64,000 nucleotides of DNA from Pinus tabuliformis (taxonomy: Eukaryota > Streptophyta > Pinopsida > Pinales > Pinaceae): contig CM062807.1 of assembly GCA_031772625.1 (NCBI GenBank), positions 1,150,761,007 to 1,150,825,006 of the forward strand. Direction: 5' to 3'. The notes beneath the pieces were generated by a model. That model saw only the letters and a program-made list of their open reading frames with translations. It was not told where the DNA came from and did no database searches. Both the position numbers and the translations under genes were made by a program. This document shows positions 9,969-21,878 of the stretch, piece by piece; the first letter of the stretch is position 1; each line of letters begins with the position of its first letter.

Positions 9969-12900
9969 AGGAAGCAATGGTCCCCATTGCGTTGAGCTCC
10001 TCCATGAGATGAGGAAACTTCTGCTGAACTTGTTCCCTGGTGAGCCACTTGCCCTGCTGAAGGAGTTGGCCTGCTTTGACAACTCGATACAGTTGGATAT
10101 TCTGTTGGCGAGTGTTCTTGATCTGTGTGTCCATGATCCGATCAGTTGCAGCTTGTTCCATGCAATCTGGATTTAATTCTGTGGGTTTGAGCTGTTCTGC
10201 AATGTCGGATGTGTCTAGCAATGGTGGAAAGTATGGCCGAAGGCGGTCCACATTGAACACTGGGTGCAGGCCAAGGAATGGGGGAATGCTGAGCTCAAAT
10301 GCATTGTCTCCCATAGCCTTAGTAATGGTGTAAGGACCATATCGGAGTGGTCTCAATTTTCGATAGGCTCCAGTAAGGCGTTCCTTTTGCAAATGCAACC
10401 AGACTTTGTCGCCCACCTGAAACTTGTGTGGCACCCGATGTTGATCATGTCGCTGCTTGTACTTGGCATTTGATTTCTCAAGAATGTCATGGACCTGCTG
10501 GCGAATATGTTGGATGCGCTCAATGAAGCTGGTGGCCTTATCTGTTTCGGACTGGACATGAGCTGAATTCATGTGAGTAGCTGCAAGTGGCATGGCCACA
10601 TCAATGGGGCATAGTGGCTGGAATCCCAAACCCACCTGAAAAGGGCTATGGCCAGTGGAGCTGTGAAGAGCTCGGTTGTAGCTGTGCTGAACATAGGGGA
10701 GGCTCTCGTCCCATGTGCGTGGATGCTTTGAGTTATACATGCGCAGAATGTGCACAATCATCCTATTGACAACCTCTGTCTGGCCATCAGTTTGAGGATG
10801 GAAGGCTGTGGACTTCGTGAGTTTGGTGTCCAGCATTGACCAGAGACTGGACCAAAATGTGCTGAGAAACCGACTGTCCCGATCTGAGATGATAGACTGT
10901 GGGATCCCAAAGTGCACCCACACTCGTTCAAAGAAGAGTTTAGCAGTGGCTTCTGCTGTGATATTCTTCTTGCAGGCCATCATAATGGCCATCTTCGAGA
11001 ACCTGTCGACGACCACAAAAACACAGTCATTTCCATGCTTAGTGGAAGGAAGGCCTGACATGTAATCCATGGAGATGGATTCCCAAGGTCGACTAGGGGT
11101 AGGCAACGGGGTATAGAGGCCGTGCTTCTTAATGGTCGGTTTGGCAATGGCACAGGCAGTACATGATCGGATGTACTTCCCAACATCCTGTCGAAGATTC
11201 GGCCAATAGAAATAATTTTGCAGTACTGCCACTGTTTTCTCGACCCCGAAATGCCCAGCAGCCCGACTGTAGTGTGCTTCCCAAATCATCTTGGCACGCT
11301 CGCTTGAAGGAACACAAAGGTGACCGAGGTGGCATAATAAGGCATCCTGGAGGTGAAAATCTGCAACATGCCGACCCTCCAAGAGTGTCTGGTATGTGTG
11401 GCCGAATTCTGGGTCGCTTTTGTAGAGAAGTGGCCAATCAGAAGTTTCGTGCCCACAAGAGTTGAGCACGGTGGTTAGCGCCATGATCGGTGGTCGACTG
11501 AGGCAATCTGCAACATTATTGGTGCTGCCCTTTTTATACTTGATATTCAAGTGAAACTGTTGCAGGTATGTAGACCACTTCTGATGGCGATCATTCTGCA
11601 ATTTCCCTTGGGTCTGTATGAACTGCAGAGGTCGATGGTCTGTGTGGATGACCGTTTCCTTCCCCAAAATGTAATGCTTCCATTGTCGGCAGGCCTGTAC
11701 AATGGAATACATCTCTTTATCATAAGTGGGGTACTTCCGGACTGTGTCTGAAAGTGTTTCACTGTGATATGCCACTGGATGTCCATGTTGAGTAAGGACT
11801 GCCCCAATAGCATAGTCAGAGGCATCTGTCTCGACCTCAAATGGTTGTTGTAAATCTGGTAACGCGAGCACTGGTGCCGTGCAGAGGCGATCCTTCAACT
11901 CCCTGAATGCCTTCTGTTGAGATTCAGACCAAAAGAATTTTGCTTTCGCCCCGCCCTTGGTGACTTGACTCAAGGGCCAAGAAATATGAGAAAACCCCAA
12001 CACAAACCTGCGGTAGAAGTTGGCAAGACCTAGAAAGCTGCGGAGCTCTGTTAGAGTGGTTGGAGAGGGCCAATCCCGAATGACTTGGATCTTGGCTGGA
12101 TCGACATGCACCCCCTGTTCATCAATGATGTATCCCAGATACTGAACCTGGGTCATGCCAAAAGTGCATTTCTCCAAATTGGCACATAGCTTGTGTTGCC
12201 GCAGTGTTTGGAGAACCTGTCGGATGTGGTGGAGGTGCTCTTCCCAACTCTGGCTGAAGATCAGAATGTCATCCAAGTATACTACTACAAAGGAGTTGGT
12301 GAATGGCCGCAAGATGTCATCCATTAGCCTCATAAAGGTTGCAGGAGCATTCGTCAATCCGAAAGGCATGACCAACCATTCGAAGAGGCCCTCCTTGGAT
12401 TTGAAGGCAGTCTTCCACACATCGGAGGGTTCGATTGGTACCTGGTGATATCCTGACTTCAGATCGATCTTGCTGAAATATTTCGCCCCCTTTAGTTGGT
12501 CTAGGAGGTCATCAATCCGCGGGATCGGGTACCTATTACGGACAGTGATCTTGTTCAGCGCCCGATAGTCAATACAGAGTCTCCACGTCCCATCCTTCTT
12601 CTGTACCAACACGATCAGGCTCCCACAGGGCGATGAACTCGAGCGGATGTGACCTTTCTGCAGGAGCTCCTGAATCTGCCTCTTGATTTCATCGTTCTCC
12701 AGAACGGAGCGCCGATAAATTGGTCCATTGGGTAGCGGCGCACCTGGGGTCAGATCGATGGAGTGCTTGACTTGACAGTGCAGAGGAACCCCTGCCGGGG
12801 AGGTGAAGATGTCCTCGTACTCCCCCACAACCTTGTCCATCTGTAGTTGTCGTGCAGAGGGACCCCGTTTGGAGGCCGCGGCCACTGTCTTCTTCTTTTC

Positions 12901-14451
12901 TTGAGGGCGTATCATCAGGAAAACAAATTTCCTGGTTTTGGAAATGATCTTACTGCATTGTTTCGTAGTAATCAAAGAGATGGCGGCAGGTGGTGCTACC
13001 TCTGGTATCCTGAACAACTTATTTCCCAATGTAATAATAACAGCACGGGGCCTTGATTCATACACAGCATGTCGCTTCCACAAGTATGGTTGTCCTAGTA
13101 ATACATCACAAACTTCAAGGGGAGCAATGTCACACAATACCTCATCCGTGAAGGGCTTGATGTTGTATGGAAGGCGACACTGCTGGCTCACGCGAAGATC
13201 TCGTCCTTGGTGAAGCCACCCAATGGTGTATGGTTGTGGATGTGCTGTGGTCGGTAAGCCCAACCGCTTCACGACCTCTGCCGAAATGAGGTTCTTTTGA
13301 CTCCCGCTATCAACAATGAACTGTATCGGGGAGCCCTTTACCCACATCTGGGAGTGGAAGAGACGCTCCTCCTCCTTTGGATCTTCGGGTTCATTTTTCT
13401 GGATCTTTGCGGTAGCAACAGTGGCGCTGGGATCTGCATCAATGATCTGCTTCCCTTTTTCATGCCCCTTATCGGGTTCTGACTCAGAGTCAGAACATGC
13501 ATCTGATTCTGAAACCTTTAGCTCAGCCACCAGTGACTGCTTGGCCCGACACTCACTTGTGTTGTGAGTGGAGCTCTTATGGAACTCGCACCATTTTCCA
13601 GTGTCCTTTCTCGGCTTCGCGGCGCTGTTCTTTGCTTGCAGCTTCGGCTGGTTGTCTTGGGTTGTCCCGCCTTGGTTTTGTCCTTTGTTTTGTGGTTTAG
13701 GGGCACCTTTCCCCTGCTTTGGATTCGCAGATCCAAAGTCTCGCTTCTTTTGTTTCAACTTCTGCTCGACCTTGACGGCATATCGGTATGCTGCGCCGAG
13801 CGAGGGGATGTTTAGGAATTGTATTTCTTCCTGGATGTACTTGTGCAGGCAGCCACGGTATTTGAGTATCAAATGTTGCTCCGAATCCTTGATACCCAAC
13901 TTTGTGCGAAGGGTGTGGAAAATATTTGTGAACTCCGGTACGTCTTGGTCCCTTCCCTGCCGCAGCATGGTCCACTTTATGTATTCATCCTCATAGCTTC
14001 TGACAGGGTAGTATTGCTCCTTGATGGCATCCCGGAACAAATCCCAGGTGGGTGCGGCTGAAAATAGTGAGCCAGTACTTTCATCCTTCTGCTCGCAGTA
14101 GGTTTCCCACCAGTCCTTGACGTGGGGGGCTGCTTTGAGAAGAGCAAAAACAATCTTTTCCCGACTCGAAAATTCATGAACAGAAAAATAACCCTCTAGC
14201 AGATTTAACCATTTATCTACGGCATCTGCGTCTATCTGACCCTCGAATATGGGGATTTCAAAATTAACTTGTACCTTAAAGGCTGTGGCGTTTCCAGAGT
14301 AGCTGCTGGAAGCCGATGCGCCGCTTCTGGGTAGCCGCTGAAGGATCTGGGCAAAGCTGTCCATCATCGCGTTCCGTTGTCGCTCGAGGGCTTCTTCGAA
14401 CAAGATTTTGATGGGATCTCCTGCCCCCTCGTCTTTCTTCTCGTCCGCCAT
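9967..14451 (-). CDS. Intact Ty3/gypsy gag-pol polyprotein (chromovirus type), 1494 aa
   Basis: A single open frame coding all proteins for reverse transcription and integration. Numbering from the ATG at 14451: Gag about 1-370, with a zinc-knuckle variant C288-H291-H296-C301 (CX2HX4HX4C instead of CX2CX4HX4C); aspartic protease with DSG at 381-383; reverse transcriptase with YLDD at 725-728; RNase H with TDASDYAIG (D876); integrase zinc site H1060, H1067, C1097, C1100; integrase core D1129, D1190, E1226; GPY/F module around 1372-1374. The last 55 residues resemble a diverged chromodomain ([12 protein letters not shown]...WLTREQ). An earlier in-frame ATG at 14610 is inside the LTR and reads through the PBS, so it was not used. 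Gag and Pol share one frame with no slippage site, as in many chromoviruses. No stop codon or frameshift was found, so it could be active; expression is not shown by sequence. Confidence 0.95.
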   Translation of the reverse strand: MADEKKDEGAGDPIKILFEEALERQRNAMMDSFAQILQRLPRSGASASSSYSGNATAFKVQVNFEIPIFEGQIDADAVDKWLNLLEGYFSVHEFSSREKIVFALLKAAPHVKDWWETYCEQKDESTGSLFSAAPTWDLFRDAIKEQYYPVRSYEDEYIKWTMLRQGRDQDVPEFTNIFHTLRTKLGIKDSEQHLILKYRGCLHKYIQEEIQFLNIPSLGAAYRYAVKVEQKLKQKKRDFGSANPKQGKGAPKPQNKGQNQGGTTQDNQPKLQAKNSAAKPRKDTGKWCEFHKSSTHNTSECRAKQSLVAELKVSESDACSDSESEPDKGHEKGKQIIDADPSATVATAKIQKNEPEDPKEEERLFHSQMWVKGSPIQFIVDSGSQKNLISAEVVKRLGLPTTAHPQPYTIGWLHQGRDLRVSQQCRLPYNIKPFTDEVLCDIAPLEVCDVLLGQPYLWKRHAVYESRPRAVIITLGNKLFRIPEVAPPAAISLITTKQCSKIISKTRKFVFLMIRPQEKKKTVAAASKRGPSARQLQMDKVVGEYEDIFTSPAGVPLHCQVKHSIDLTPGAPLPNGPIYRRSVLENDEIKRQIQELLQKGHIRSSSSPCGSLIVLVQKKDGTWRLCIDYRALNKITVRNRYPIPRIDDLLDQLKGAKYFSKIDLKSGYHQVPIEPSDVWKTAFKSKEGLFEWLVMPFGLTNAPATFMRLMDDILRPFTNSFVVVYLDDILIFSQSWEEHLHHIRQVLQTLRQHKLCANLEKCTFGMTQVQYLGYIIDEQGVHVDPAKIQVIRDWPSPTTLTELRSFLGLANFYRRFVLGFSHISWPLSQVTKGGAKAKFFWSESQQKAFRELKDRLCTAPVLALPDLQQPFEVETDASDYAIGAVLTQHGHPVAYHSETLSDTVRKYPTYDKEMYSIVQACRQWKHYILGKETVIHTDHRPLQFIQTQGKLQNDRHQKWSTYLQQFHLNIKYKKGSTNNVADCLSRPPIMALTTVLNSCGHETSDWPLLYKSDPEFGHTYQTLLEGRHVADFHLQDALLCHLGHLCVPSSERAKMIWEAHYSRAAGHFGVEKTVAVLQNYFYWPNLRQDVGKYIRSCTACAIAKPTIKKHGLYTPLPTPSRPWESISMDYMSGLPSTKHGNDCVFVVVDRFSKMAIMMACKKNITAEATAKLFFERVWVHFGIPQSIISDRDSRFLSTFWSSLWSMLDTKLTKSTAFHPQTDGQTEVVNRMIVHILRMYNSKHPRTWDESLPYVQHSYNRALHSSTGHSPFQVGLGFQPLCPIDVAMPLAATHMNSAHVQSETDKATSFIERIQHIRQQVHDILEKSNAKYKQRHDQHRVPHKFQVGDKVWLHLQKERLTGAYRKLRPLRYGPYTITKAMGDNAFELSIPPFLGLHPVFNVDRLRPYFPPLLDTSDIAEQLKPTELNPDCMEQAATDRIMDTQIKNTRQQNIQLYRVVKAGQLLQQGKWLTREQVQQKFPHLMEELNAMGTIAS

Positions 14452-14568
14452 GGGAGGCCGTCGGGATTTGCGAGGCTGGTCTTGCAAAGGTTCAACCAGT
14501 TCAAGCCCTAACTCCTTATATCCCGATCTTGTTGGGACATGCAAAGAAAAACAGAGAAAAAGCAGACC

Positions 14569-14580
14569 GCTCTGATACCA
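14569..14580 (-). promoter_or_regulatory. Primer-binding site, right unit
   Basis: The minus strand reads TGGTATCAGAGC one base from LTR 3, identical to the left unit's PBS. Confidence 0.9.
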
Positions 14581-14581
14581 C

Positions 14582-15180
14582 TGATCCGGATTTAAACAGG
14601 AACGCAACAAATTACAGAGATAACCATGTACACAAAGATGCAGCGGAAATAATACTTCATTTCATTAATGGAAAAATACTGAAATATGCTTACAATCAGA
14701 AATGGAAATAAATCAGCTAGGGCGATGGTAGCTTATCTCTGAGAAGAGATGTGATGGCTACATGCCTTTGAACTGTGTTACAATGAGGCTCGAAGGCCTA
14801 TTTATTGTTGAGAAACAATGGAAAACCCTTAACATTCCAAAACCTAACCCTAGGAGATGAAACGCCAAAATGTGGGCCCCGTTTGGGGTAAATTGGTACA
14901 TCAACTTCCCGGGGTCATAACTTTGGCATATGATCTCCGTTTGACGCGTACAATAGCTCGTTAGAAAGATCTATCCGAGCACTATCATTGTTGGAACGAG
15001 CAACATGATTCCCCAAAAAACGTCGTTTAGGGCCTCAAAACGGCTCCGGAAGTTCAGGACCCGAAAAACTGCTAAAAATAGTAAGTTGTGCTACAATTAA
15101 GGAAACTGAAAATGCTGAGAAAGACAATGGTGGGGGTCCAGGTGGACTTGGCAGGTGGCCACCAATATCCACCTGGATCA
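14582..15180 (-). repeat. LTR 3 of the gypsy dimer (5' LTR of the right unit)
   Basis: 599 bp, TGATCC...GGATCA. It matches LTRs 1 and 2 except for a few substitutions and a deletion of about 30 bp near 15005, in the segment that reads CATCGGTCCATT in the other LTRs. As the 5' LTR of the intact copy it would hold the promoter; the deletion may or may not touch it. The flank CAATG (15181-15185) repeats 4067-4071. Confidence 0.92.
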
Positions 15181-15185
15181 CAATG

Positions 15186-15482
15186 GCAACATTGTTTTTG
15201 TGATTTGAGCATTGGATGTTGGTGGAATTGACATTTTGAGCATAAATTTAAAGGGCCAACATTGGAAGCTGAACTAGGATACGTAGCCCAAGAGCGGTGA
15301 ACTTCATCACCAAATTGTTGTTTTGTGATGCTGCAAGTTATTTATTTTTCTTTGTTTAAATCTACAAAACTTAACCAAGATTAATAAGTTTATGTGCTTT
15401 TTCAATTTCGATCCATTGCCCATAAGACATAAACTAGCTTGCAAACTTTTTCAAGAAACCTTCAATTTTTAATTTTAGATCA
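15186..15482 (+). repeat. Tail of a plus-strand gypsy LTR (interrupted by the dimer)
   Basis: The stretch ends in GATCA three bases before a perfect PBS at 15486, so it is the 3' end of a 5' LTR. The other part lies left of 4072, because the dimer inserted inside it. No partner LTR can be identified: the LTR start at 23030 does not look similar by eye. Confidence 0.5.
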
Positions 15483-15485
15483 GTT

Positions 15486-15497
15486 TGGTATCAGAGC
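15486..15497 (+). promoter_or_regulatory. Primer-binding site, plus-strand gypsy relic
   Basis: TGGTATCAGAGC, an exact initiator-Met tRNA type PBS, 46 bases before the gag ATG at 15543. It fixes the orientation of the relic as plus. Confidence 0.8.
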
Positions 15498-15542
15498 ATG
15501 GTTGTTTTGAAGGTTTAACAATTTTTGCAAGTGTTTTTTTGA

Positions 15543-16737
15543 ATGATTACAAGGTCTAAATTTAGAAGAGGAGGAGTGCTTGAAGAACCAAACCCTCAAA
15601 TTGGTTTAAGGAGGTCTCAAACTCCACAAACTCCACCAGTGATGGCACATGAAGAAGGACATGAGCTAATGTCTAAGGATGAGAGAGATTTTAGAAAGGC
15701 TTTCTATGATATGTCTGAGATGGTAAAAGTGTTGTACAATGAGAGGACAATAAGGTTGCAAGGAGAAAGTTCAAATCATACAAAAGGTAATGGTGGTGAT
15801 GGGAGCAAGCCTCCACCTCCTCCACCTCCATCCTCACCTCCATCCTCACCTGCTTCATCTCATAGACCTACTCCTCCTCCATCTCCAAAAGGATATGATA
15901 AGTCTCCTTTTCTTAAGTTTGATGTCAAGTTTGAATTGCCTATGTATAATAGGGAAGTAAATGTTTAAAAGTTGAATAATTGTGTTCATCAAATTGAAGT
16001 CTATTATAGGATTCAAAATATTGATGATGATGTCTCAAAGATCCAACTTGCTTCTCTTCATTTCGAAAGTGCATCCCTCATCTGGTGGGAGGCCAAAACT
16101 TAAGAATATTTGAAGAAAAGTGGTAAACTTATCTCTTCTTGGAACGATTTTATAGCTGCATTAAGAAGACAATTTTATCCGTTAGCTTACATGCAAAAAA
16201 CAATTATGGATTGGAAAAAATTTAGACAATCTAAAGGTCAAAGTGTCTAAAGTTACACATAAGAATTTATAAGAAGAGCTTTAATCTTGTGTGTTGACTT
16301 GTCTTCACAAGATACTCTCCTTAAATACATAGGTGGATTACATAGTTATTTGAGACACACTATACTTGTGTTTAATCCCACCAATCTAGATGAAGCATGT
16401 GTTCAAGCAAATCATTTATAATCAAGAGGGAAGAATGTTCCTCAAGAGACTAGCAAGAAACCATCCAAATCTGGAGACAAAGGAAAGGGGAAGTTTAAAG
16501 GTAAAGGTAAAAAAATGCTACAGCCAAGAAAGAAGGAAATAAACTTACCTATAAACATTGTCCAAAGAAGGCCATGATGAAGACCATTGTTGGAAATTAC
16601 ATTTAGAGATGAGACCAAAGAAGTTCAATAACAAACGAAAACAAAAGATTGTTGCTACAACTCAACAAGATCTAGGATCTCATTCAGATTATGAAACCAA
16701 AATCACAACCATGGGAATAAAAGGTAAAACTTCTAAT
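15543..16737 (+). pseudogene. Ty3/gypsy gag relic
   Basis: It starts with an open 141-codon frame (MITRSKFRRGG...) carrying a proline/serine-rich stretch, then continues through stops into a retrotransposon gag domain (ASLIWWEAKT, then SSWNDFIAALRRQFYP). Near 16550 a zinc knuckle is split between frames: YKHC in one and EGHDEDHCW in the next, a one-base loss. At least four in-frame stops are present. Protease, RT and most of integrase are missing; at 16738 the sequence passes abruptly into another element's LTR. Confidence 0.75.
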
Positions 16738-17329
16738 TGATCCAAGTGGATAATGGTGTCCACCTGCCTATTCCACCTAGAGCTCCAATCAGTTTCATCT
16801 GTTTCCTTTTTTATTGCAACGTTTACTATTTTTAGCAGTTTTTCGGGACCTGAACTTCTAGAGCAGTTTTGACCCTCTAAACGACGTTTTTTTTAGGTCC
16901 GCAGTAGTCCCATAGCCATAGGCAAGGGTCTATCGCAAATCCAACAAACACACCAAATGAAGATAATATGACCAAGTTATGACCTCAGGAAGTTGGCTGC
17001 CCAATTAACCCCAACAGGGCCCGCAAACTCCTAGCGTTACATCTCCTGGGGTTAGAGGTTTGGTTGTTTAGGGTTTTCTCTTGTTGATCCCTAGTAAATA
17101 GTCCATTGAGCCTCATTGTAACACAGTTCAGAGGCATGTAGCTGCCACATCTCTTCCCAGAGATAAGCTACCATCACCCGAGCTAGTTTATTTCCATTGT
17201 GTTTGTAACCTATGTTTGTAACCATATTTCAATATTTTGATATTAATGAAACGAAATGTTATTTTTGTTGCATCTCTATATTTATGGTTATATCTATAAT
17301 TTGTTGTGTTCTTATTTAAGTTCAAATCA
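16738..17329 (+). repeat. 5' LTR of the old gypsy copy
   Basis: 592 bp from TGATCCAAGTGG to CAAATCA. It aligns by eye with the dimer LTRs read on the minus strand, including the CCTCATTGTAACACAGTTCA block. It is followed after one base by the PBS. Confidence 0.85.
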
Positions 17330-17330
17330 A

Positions 17331-17342
17331 TGGTATCAAAGC
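17331..17342 (+). promoter_or_regulatory. Primer-binding site, mutated
   Basis: TGGTATCAAAGC, one mismatch to the initiator-Met tRNA PBS, in the same place relative to the LTR as in the dimer. Confidence 0.75.
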
Positions 17343-17460
17343 AGACTGCTCTTTCTTTGTTTTTCTTTGCATGTCCCCAATGAGGTCAGGGTATAAGGAG
17401 TTAGGGCTCGAACCGGTTGAACCTTTGCGAGACCAGCCTCGCAAACCTCAACGACCTCCC

Positions 17461-20400
17461 ACGGCAAAAGAAAATAAAGACGAGGGAGCAGGAGACCCTT
17501 TCAAAAATATTTCTCGAGGAAGATCTTGAATGACAAAGGAACGTGATGATGGATAACTTTGCTTAGATCCTCCAACGGCTACCCACAGGCGACACATCTT
17601 CATCCAATAGCCACTCTAGAGGTACCACTCCTTTTAAGGTACAAGTTAACTTTGATATTCCCATATTTGAGGGCCAGATAGATGTAGACACCATAGATAA
17701 ATGGTTGAATCTTTTGGAAGGTTATTTTTCAGTTCATGACTTTTCCAATCGGGAAAAGATTACTTTTGTTGTTCTCAAAGCCACCCCACATGTCAAGGAT
17801 TGGTGGGAAACCTACTGTGAACAAAAGGACGAGAGGGAATCCTCATAGTTCTTAGTCGCACCCACTTGGGATTTTTTCTGAGATGCCATCAAGGACCAAT
17901 ATTACCCTGTCAAGAGCTATGAAGATAAATACATAAAAGTGGACCACGCTACAACAGGGAAGGGACCAAGATGTGCAAGAGTTCACAAATATTTTCCATA
18001 CCCTTCGTACAAAGTTGGGTATCAAGGATTCTGAGCGGCATTTCATACTCAAGTACCGCAATTGTCTACACAAGTACATCTAGGACGAGATGGAGTTCTT
18101 GGACATCTCCTCACTCGACACAACATATCGATATGATGTCAAGATTAAGCATAAGTTTAAACAAAAGAAGTGAAACATTGGATATGTGAATCTGATGTAA
18201 GGAAAAGTCACCTCCAAACCACAAAGCAATGGCCAAAGCCAAGGTGGGGTGACCTAGGACAACCCACCGAAGCCGCAAGAAAAGAACAACACCATGAAGA
18301 TAAAGAAGGACATGGGAAAATGGTGTGAGTTCCATAAGAGCTCCACTCACAACATAAGTGAGTGTCGGGCCAAGCAGTCACTGGCAGCTGAGCTAAAGAC
18401 TTCTGATTCAAACGCATGTTCCAACTCTGAGTCAGAACCCGACAAGGGGAATGACAAGGGGAAACAGGTCATTGATGTGGAGCCTAATGCCACTGTGGCC
18501 ACCACCAAGATCTAGAAGAATGAGCCTGAAGATCTAGAGGAGGGGAAACACCACTTCCACTCACAAATGTGGGTGAAGGGTTCTCCATTGCAATTCATTA
18601 TCGACAACGAGAGCCAAAAGAACCTCATTTCAGCAAAGGTCATGAAGCGGCTAAGCCTACCAATGAAAACATATCCGTAGTCGTACACCACCAGGTGACT
18701 TCACCAAGGATGAGATCTTTGAGTCAGCTAGCAGTGTCGCCTTCCCTACAACATCAAGCCCTTCAAGGATGAGGTACTATGTGATGTTGCTCCTCTTGAA
18801 GTTTGTGATGTATTATTAGGACAACCATACTTATGGAAGCAACGTGATGTACATGAGTCTAGACCTCACTTTGCGATTATTACTTTGGGAAATAAGTTGT
18901 ACATAATACTGAAGGTAGCCTCGCCTACCGCCATCTCTTTTATCACTGCAAAGAAATATAGTAAGATCATTTCCCAAACTAGGAAATTTGTTTTCCTTAC
19001 GATTCCCCCTCAGGGCAAGAAGAAGGTTGTGGCCATGACTTCCAGATAGTGTTCCTCCGCATAGTAGCAACAAATGGACAAGTTCGTGGAGGAGTACAGG
19101 GACATTTTCACCTCACCTATAGGGGTACCTTTGCATTGTCAGGTCAAACACTCCATTGATTTGACCCTGGGCTCACCACTACCCAATGGACCGATCTATT
19201 GAAATTATGTTATGGAGAATGATGAGATCAAGATGCAAATTCAAGAGCTGTTGCAGAAAGGGCACATAAGGCCAAGATCATCACCTTGTGGGAGCCTGAT
19301 TATATTGGTACAAAAGAAGGATGAGACTTGGAGACTCTATATTGACTATCAGGCGTTGAACAAGATCACTGTCCGGAATAGGTACGCAATCCCATGGATT
19401 GATGACCTTTTGGGCCTGCTCAAGGGGGCCAAATATTTAAGCAAGATTGACTTGAATTCCAGTTATCGCTAGGTGCCTGTCGAACCTTACATTATGTGGA
19501 ACACTGCCTTCAAATCCATGGAGGGCATTTTCGAATGGTTGATCTTGCCTTTCGAGTTGACGAATTCCCCCGCAGCCTTCATGATATTGATGGATGACAT
19601 CTTGTGACTCTTCACCAATGCATTCATGGTGGTTTATTTACATGACATCTTGGTCTTCTGCCAGAGTTGGGAAAAGCACCTCCACCATATTCGACAAGTC
19701 CTTCAAACCTTGCGACAACACAAGTTATGTGCCAATTTGGAGAAATCCACCTTTGACATGACCTAGGTTCAATATATGGGGTAAATCATTGATGAGCAGG
19801 GTGTGCATATGGACCAACCAGGATACAATTCATTCAGGATTGACCAACCCCAACCACTCTAACAGAGCTCTGCATATTTCTGGGTCTTGCCAATTTCTAC
19901 CGTAGGTATATGTTGGGGTTCTCCCATATCACTTGGCCTTTAAGTCAAATCACCAAGGGCGGAGCAAAAGAAAAGTTTTTTTGGTCTGAAACCCAACGGA
20001 AGGTGTTTGTCGAGTTGAAGCATCACCTCTTCTTTGCACCAGTGCTCACATTACCAGACCTGCAACAACCATTTTAGATTGAGACAAATGCCTTTGACTA
20101 TGCTTTTGGTGCAGTTCTTACTCAACATGAGCATCTAGTGGCTTACCATATCAAGACACTTTCAAACACAGTTCAAAAGTATCCCACTTATGACAAAGAA
20201 ATGTATTACATTATGCAGGCCTTCCGTCAATGGAAGAATTACATTATGGGGAAGGAAATGATCATTACACATACCACCGCCCCCGTAGTTCATATAGACA
20301 CAGGGGAAGTTGTAGAACGATCACCATCAGAAATGGTCCACCTACCTACAATAGTTCCATTTGAACATTAAGTACAAGAAGGGAAACTCCAATACTATTC

Positions 20401-21867
20401 CAGACTACTTGAACCGATCACCAGTCATGACGTTGATCTCTGTGCTTGATTCCTGTGGGCACAAGACTTTGAGGTGGACGCATCTTTACTAGAGCGATCT
20501 AAAATTCGAGAGCACATACCAGACACTCCTGGAAGGGAAGCAATTTGAAATTGTCACCTTCAGTATGCACTTTTATGCCACCTAGGACACATCTGTGTTC
20601 CTTCAAGCAAGTGTGCCAAGATAATTTGGGAGGCGCACTACAGTCGGGTCGTTGAACATTTCAGAGTAGAGAAAACAATGGCAGTACTGCAGAAGTATTT
20701 TTATTGGCCGAACCTTCATCAAGATGTTGGGAAGTACATTAGATCCTGCACCGCCTACACCATTTCCAAACCAACCATCAAGAAGCAAGGCCTATATACT
20801 CCTCTACCTACTCTTAGTTGACATTGGGAATCTATCTCCATGGATTACATGTCAAGCCTTCCTTTTACTAAGCACGACAATGACTGGGTTTTCGTGGTCG
20901 TTAACAGATTCTCTAAGATGGCCATCATGGTGGACTGCAAGAAGAGTATCATAACAAAGGCCTAAGCTCTTCTTTGAGAGAGTGTGGGTACACTTTGGGA
21001 TCCCACGGTCTATTATCTCAGATTGGGACAACAGATTCTTGAGTGTATTTTGGTCAAGTCTCTGGCCGATGCTAGATACAAAACTTACTAAGTCCACGAC
21101 TTCCCATCCCCAAACTAATGGCCAAATAGAGGTCTCCCCTATGTCCAACGCAACTACAATAGAGCGCTTCATAGCTTAATGGGCCACAACCCCTTTAAGG
21201 TAGGATTGGGATTTCAATCATTATGTCCCATTAATGTGGCAATACCATTTGCAGCCACTTAGACAGATTTGACTCACGTCCAATTTGAAGTCAACAGGGC
21301 TAACAACTTCATTGAGCGCATTCAACACATCCGCCAGCAGGTCCATGATATATTAGACAAAGCCAATGCTAAGTACAAGCAACGCCATGATCAACATCGA
21401 GTGTCACACAAGTTCTAGGTGGGCGACAAAGTTTGGCTACATTTGTAGAAGGAGCACCTCGCTGGACCCCATCGCAAGCTTCGTTCACCCTGATATGGGC
21501 CATACACCATCACCAAGGCTGTCGGTGATAATGCCTTCGAGCTCAGCATCCCACCATTTCTTTCTTTGCACCCAATGTTCAATGTAGACTGCCTTTGGCC
21601 ATACTTTCCACCATTGTTGGACACATCTGACATTGCAGAACAACTCACACCAATAGAGCTCAACCCGGACTGCATGGAACATGCCATAAATGACCAGCTC
21701 ATGGACACGCAGATCAAGAACACTCGCCAACAAAGGATCCAACTATATCAAGTTATCAAAGCAGCCAACTCCTTCATTAGGGCAAGTGGTACACGAGAGA
21801 CCAGGTTCAACAAAAAATTCCTCACCTCATGGAGGCTATGCACGCAATGGGGACCATTGATTCCTAA
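17461..21867 (+). pseudogene. Decayed gag-pol of the old gypsy copy
   Basis: Collinear with the intact polyprotein but broken by many stops and frameshifts. The start codon is lost (ACG at 17461 where the dimer has ATG). Visible blocks: gag from about 17640 to 18180; knuckle region [15 protein letters not shown] near 18320; protease near 18590-18640, where the aspartate of the DSG motif is changed; RT around 19210-19780, with the YLDD segment altered near 19630; RNase H from about 20080 to 20400; integrase from about 20520 to 21180, with an internal deletion; GPY/F and the chromodomain-like tail to TAA at 21865-21867. It cannot produce functional protein. Confidence 0.85.
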
Positions 21868-21878
21868 GGAGCAAGGAA

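Larger units (their letters stand above)
4072..15180 (-). mobile_element. Ty3/gypsy chromovirus dimer: LTR-internal-LTR-internal-LTR, one target site
   Basis: Three LTRs of one family (4072-4701, 9327-9955, 14582-15180) enclose two full internal regions in the same minus orientation. The middle LTR has a PBS on one side and a polypurine tract on the other, so both units share it. The outer edges are flanked by the same 5 bp, CAATG (4067-4071 and 15181-15185). That marks one insertion site for the whole 11.1 kb. LTRs differ by roughly 1 percent by eye, so the insertion is young. The likely origin is unequal recombination between LTRs, or integration of a tandem cDNA. Confidence 0.93.
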
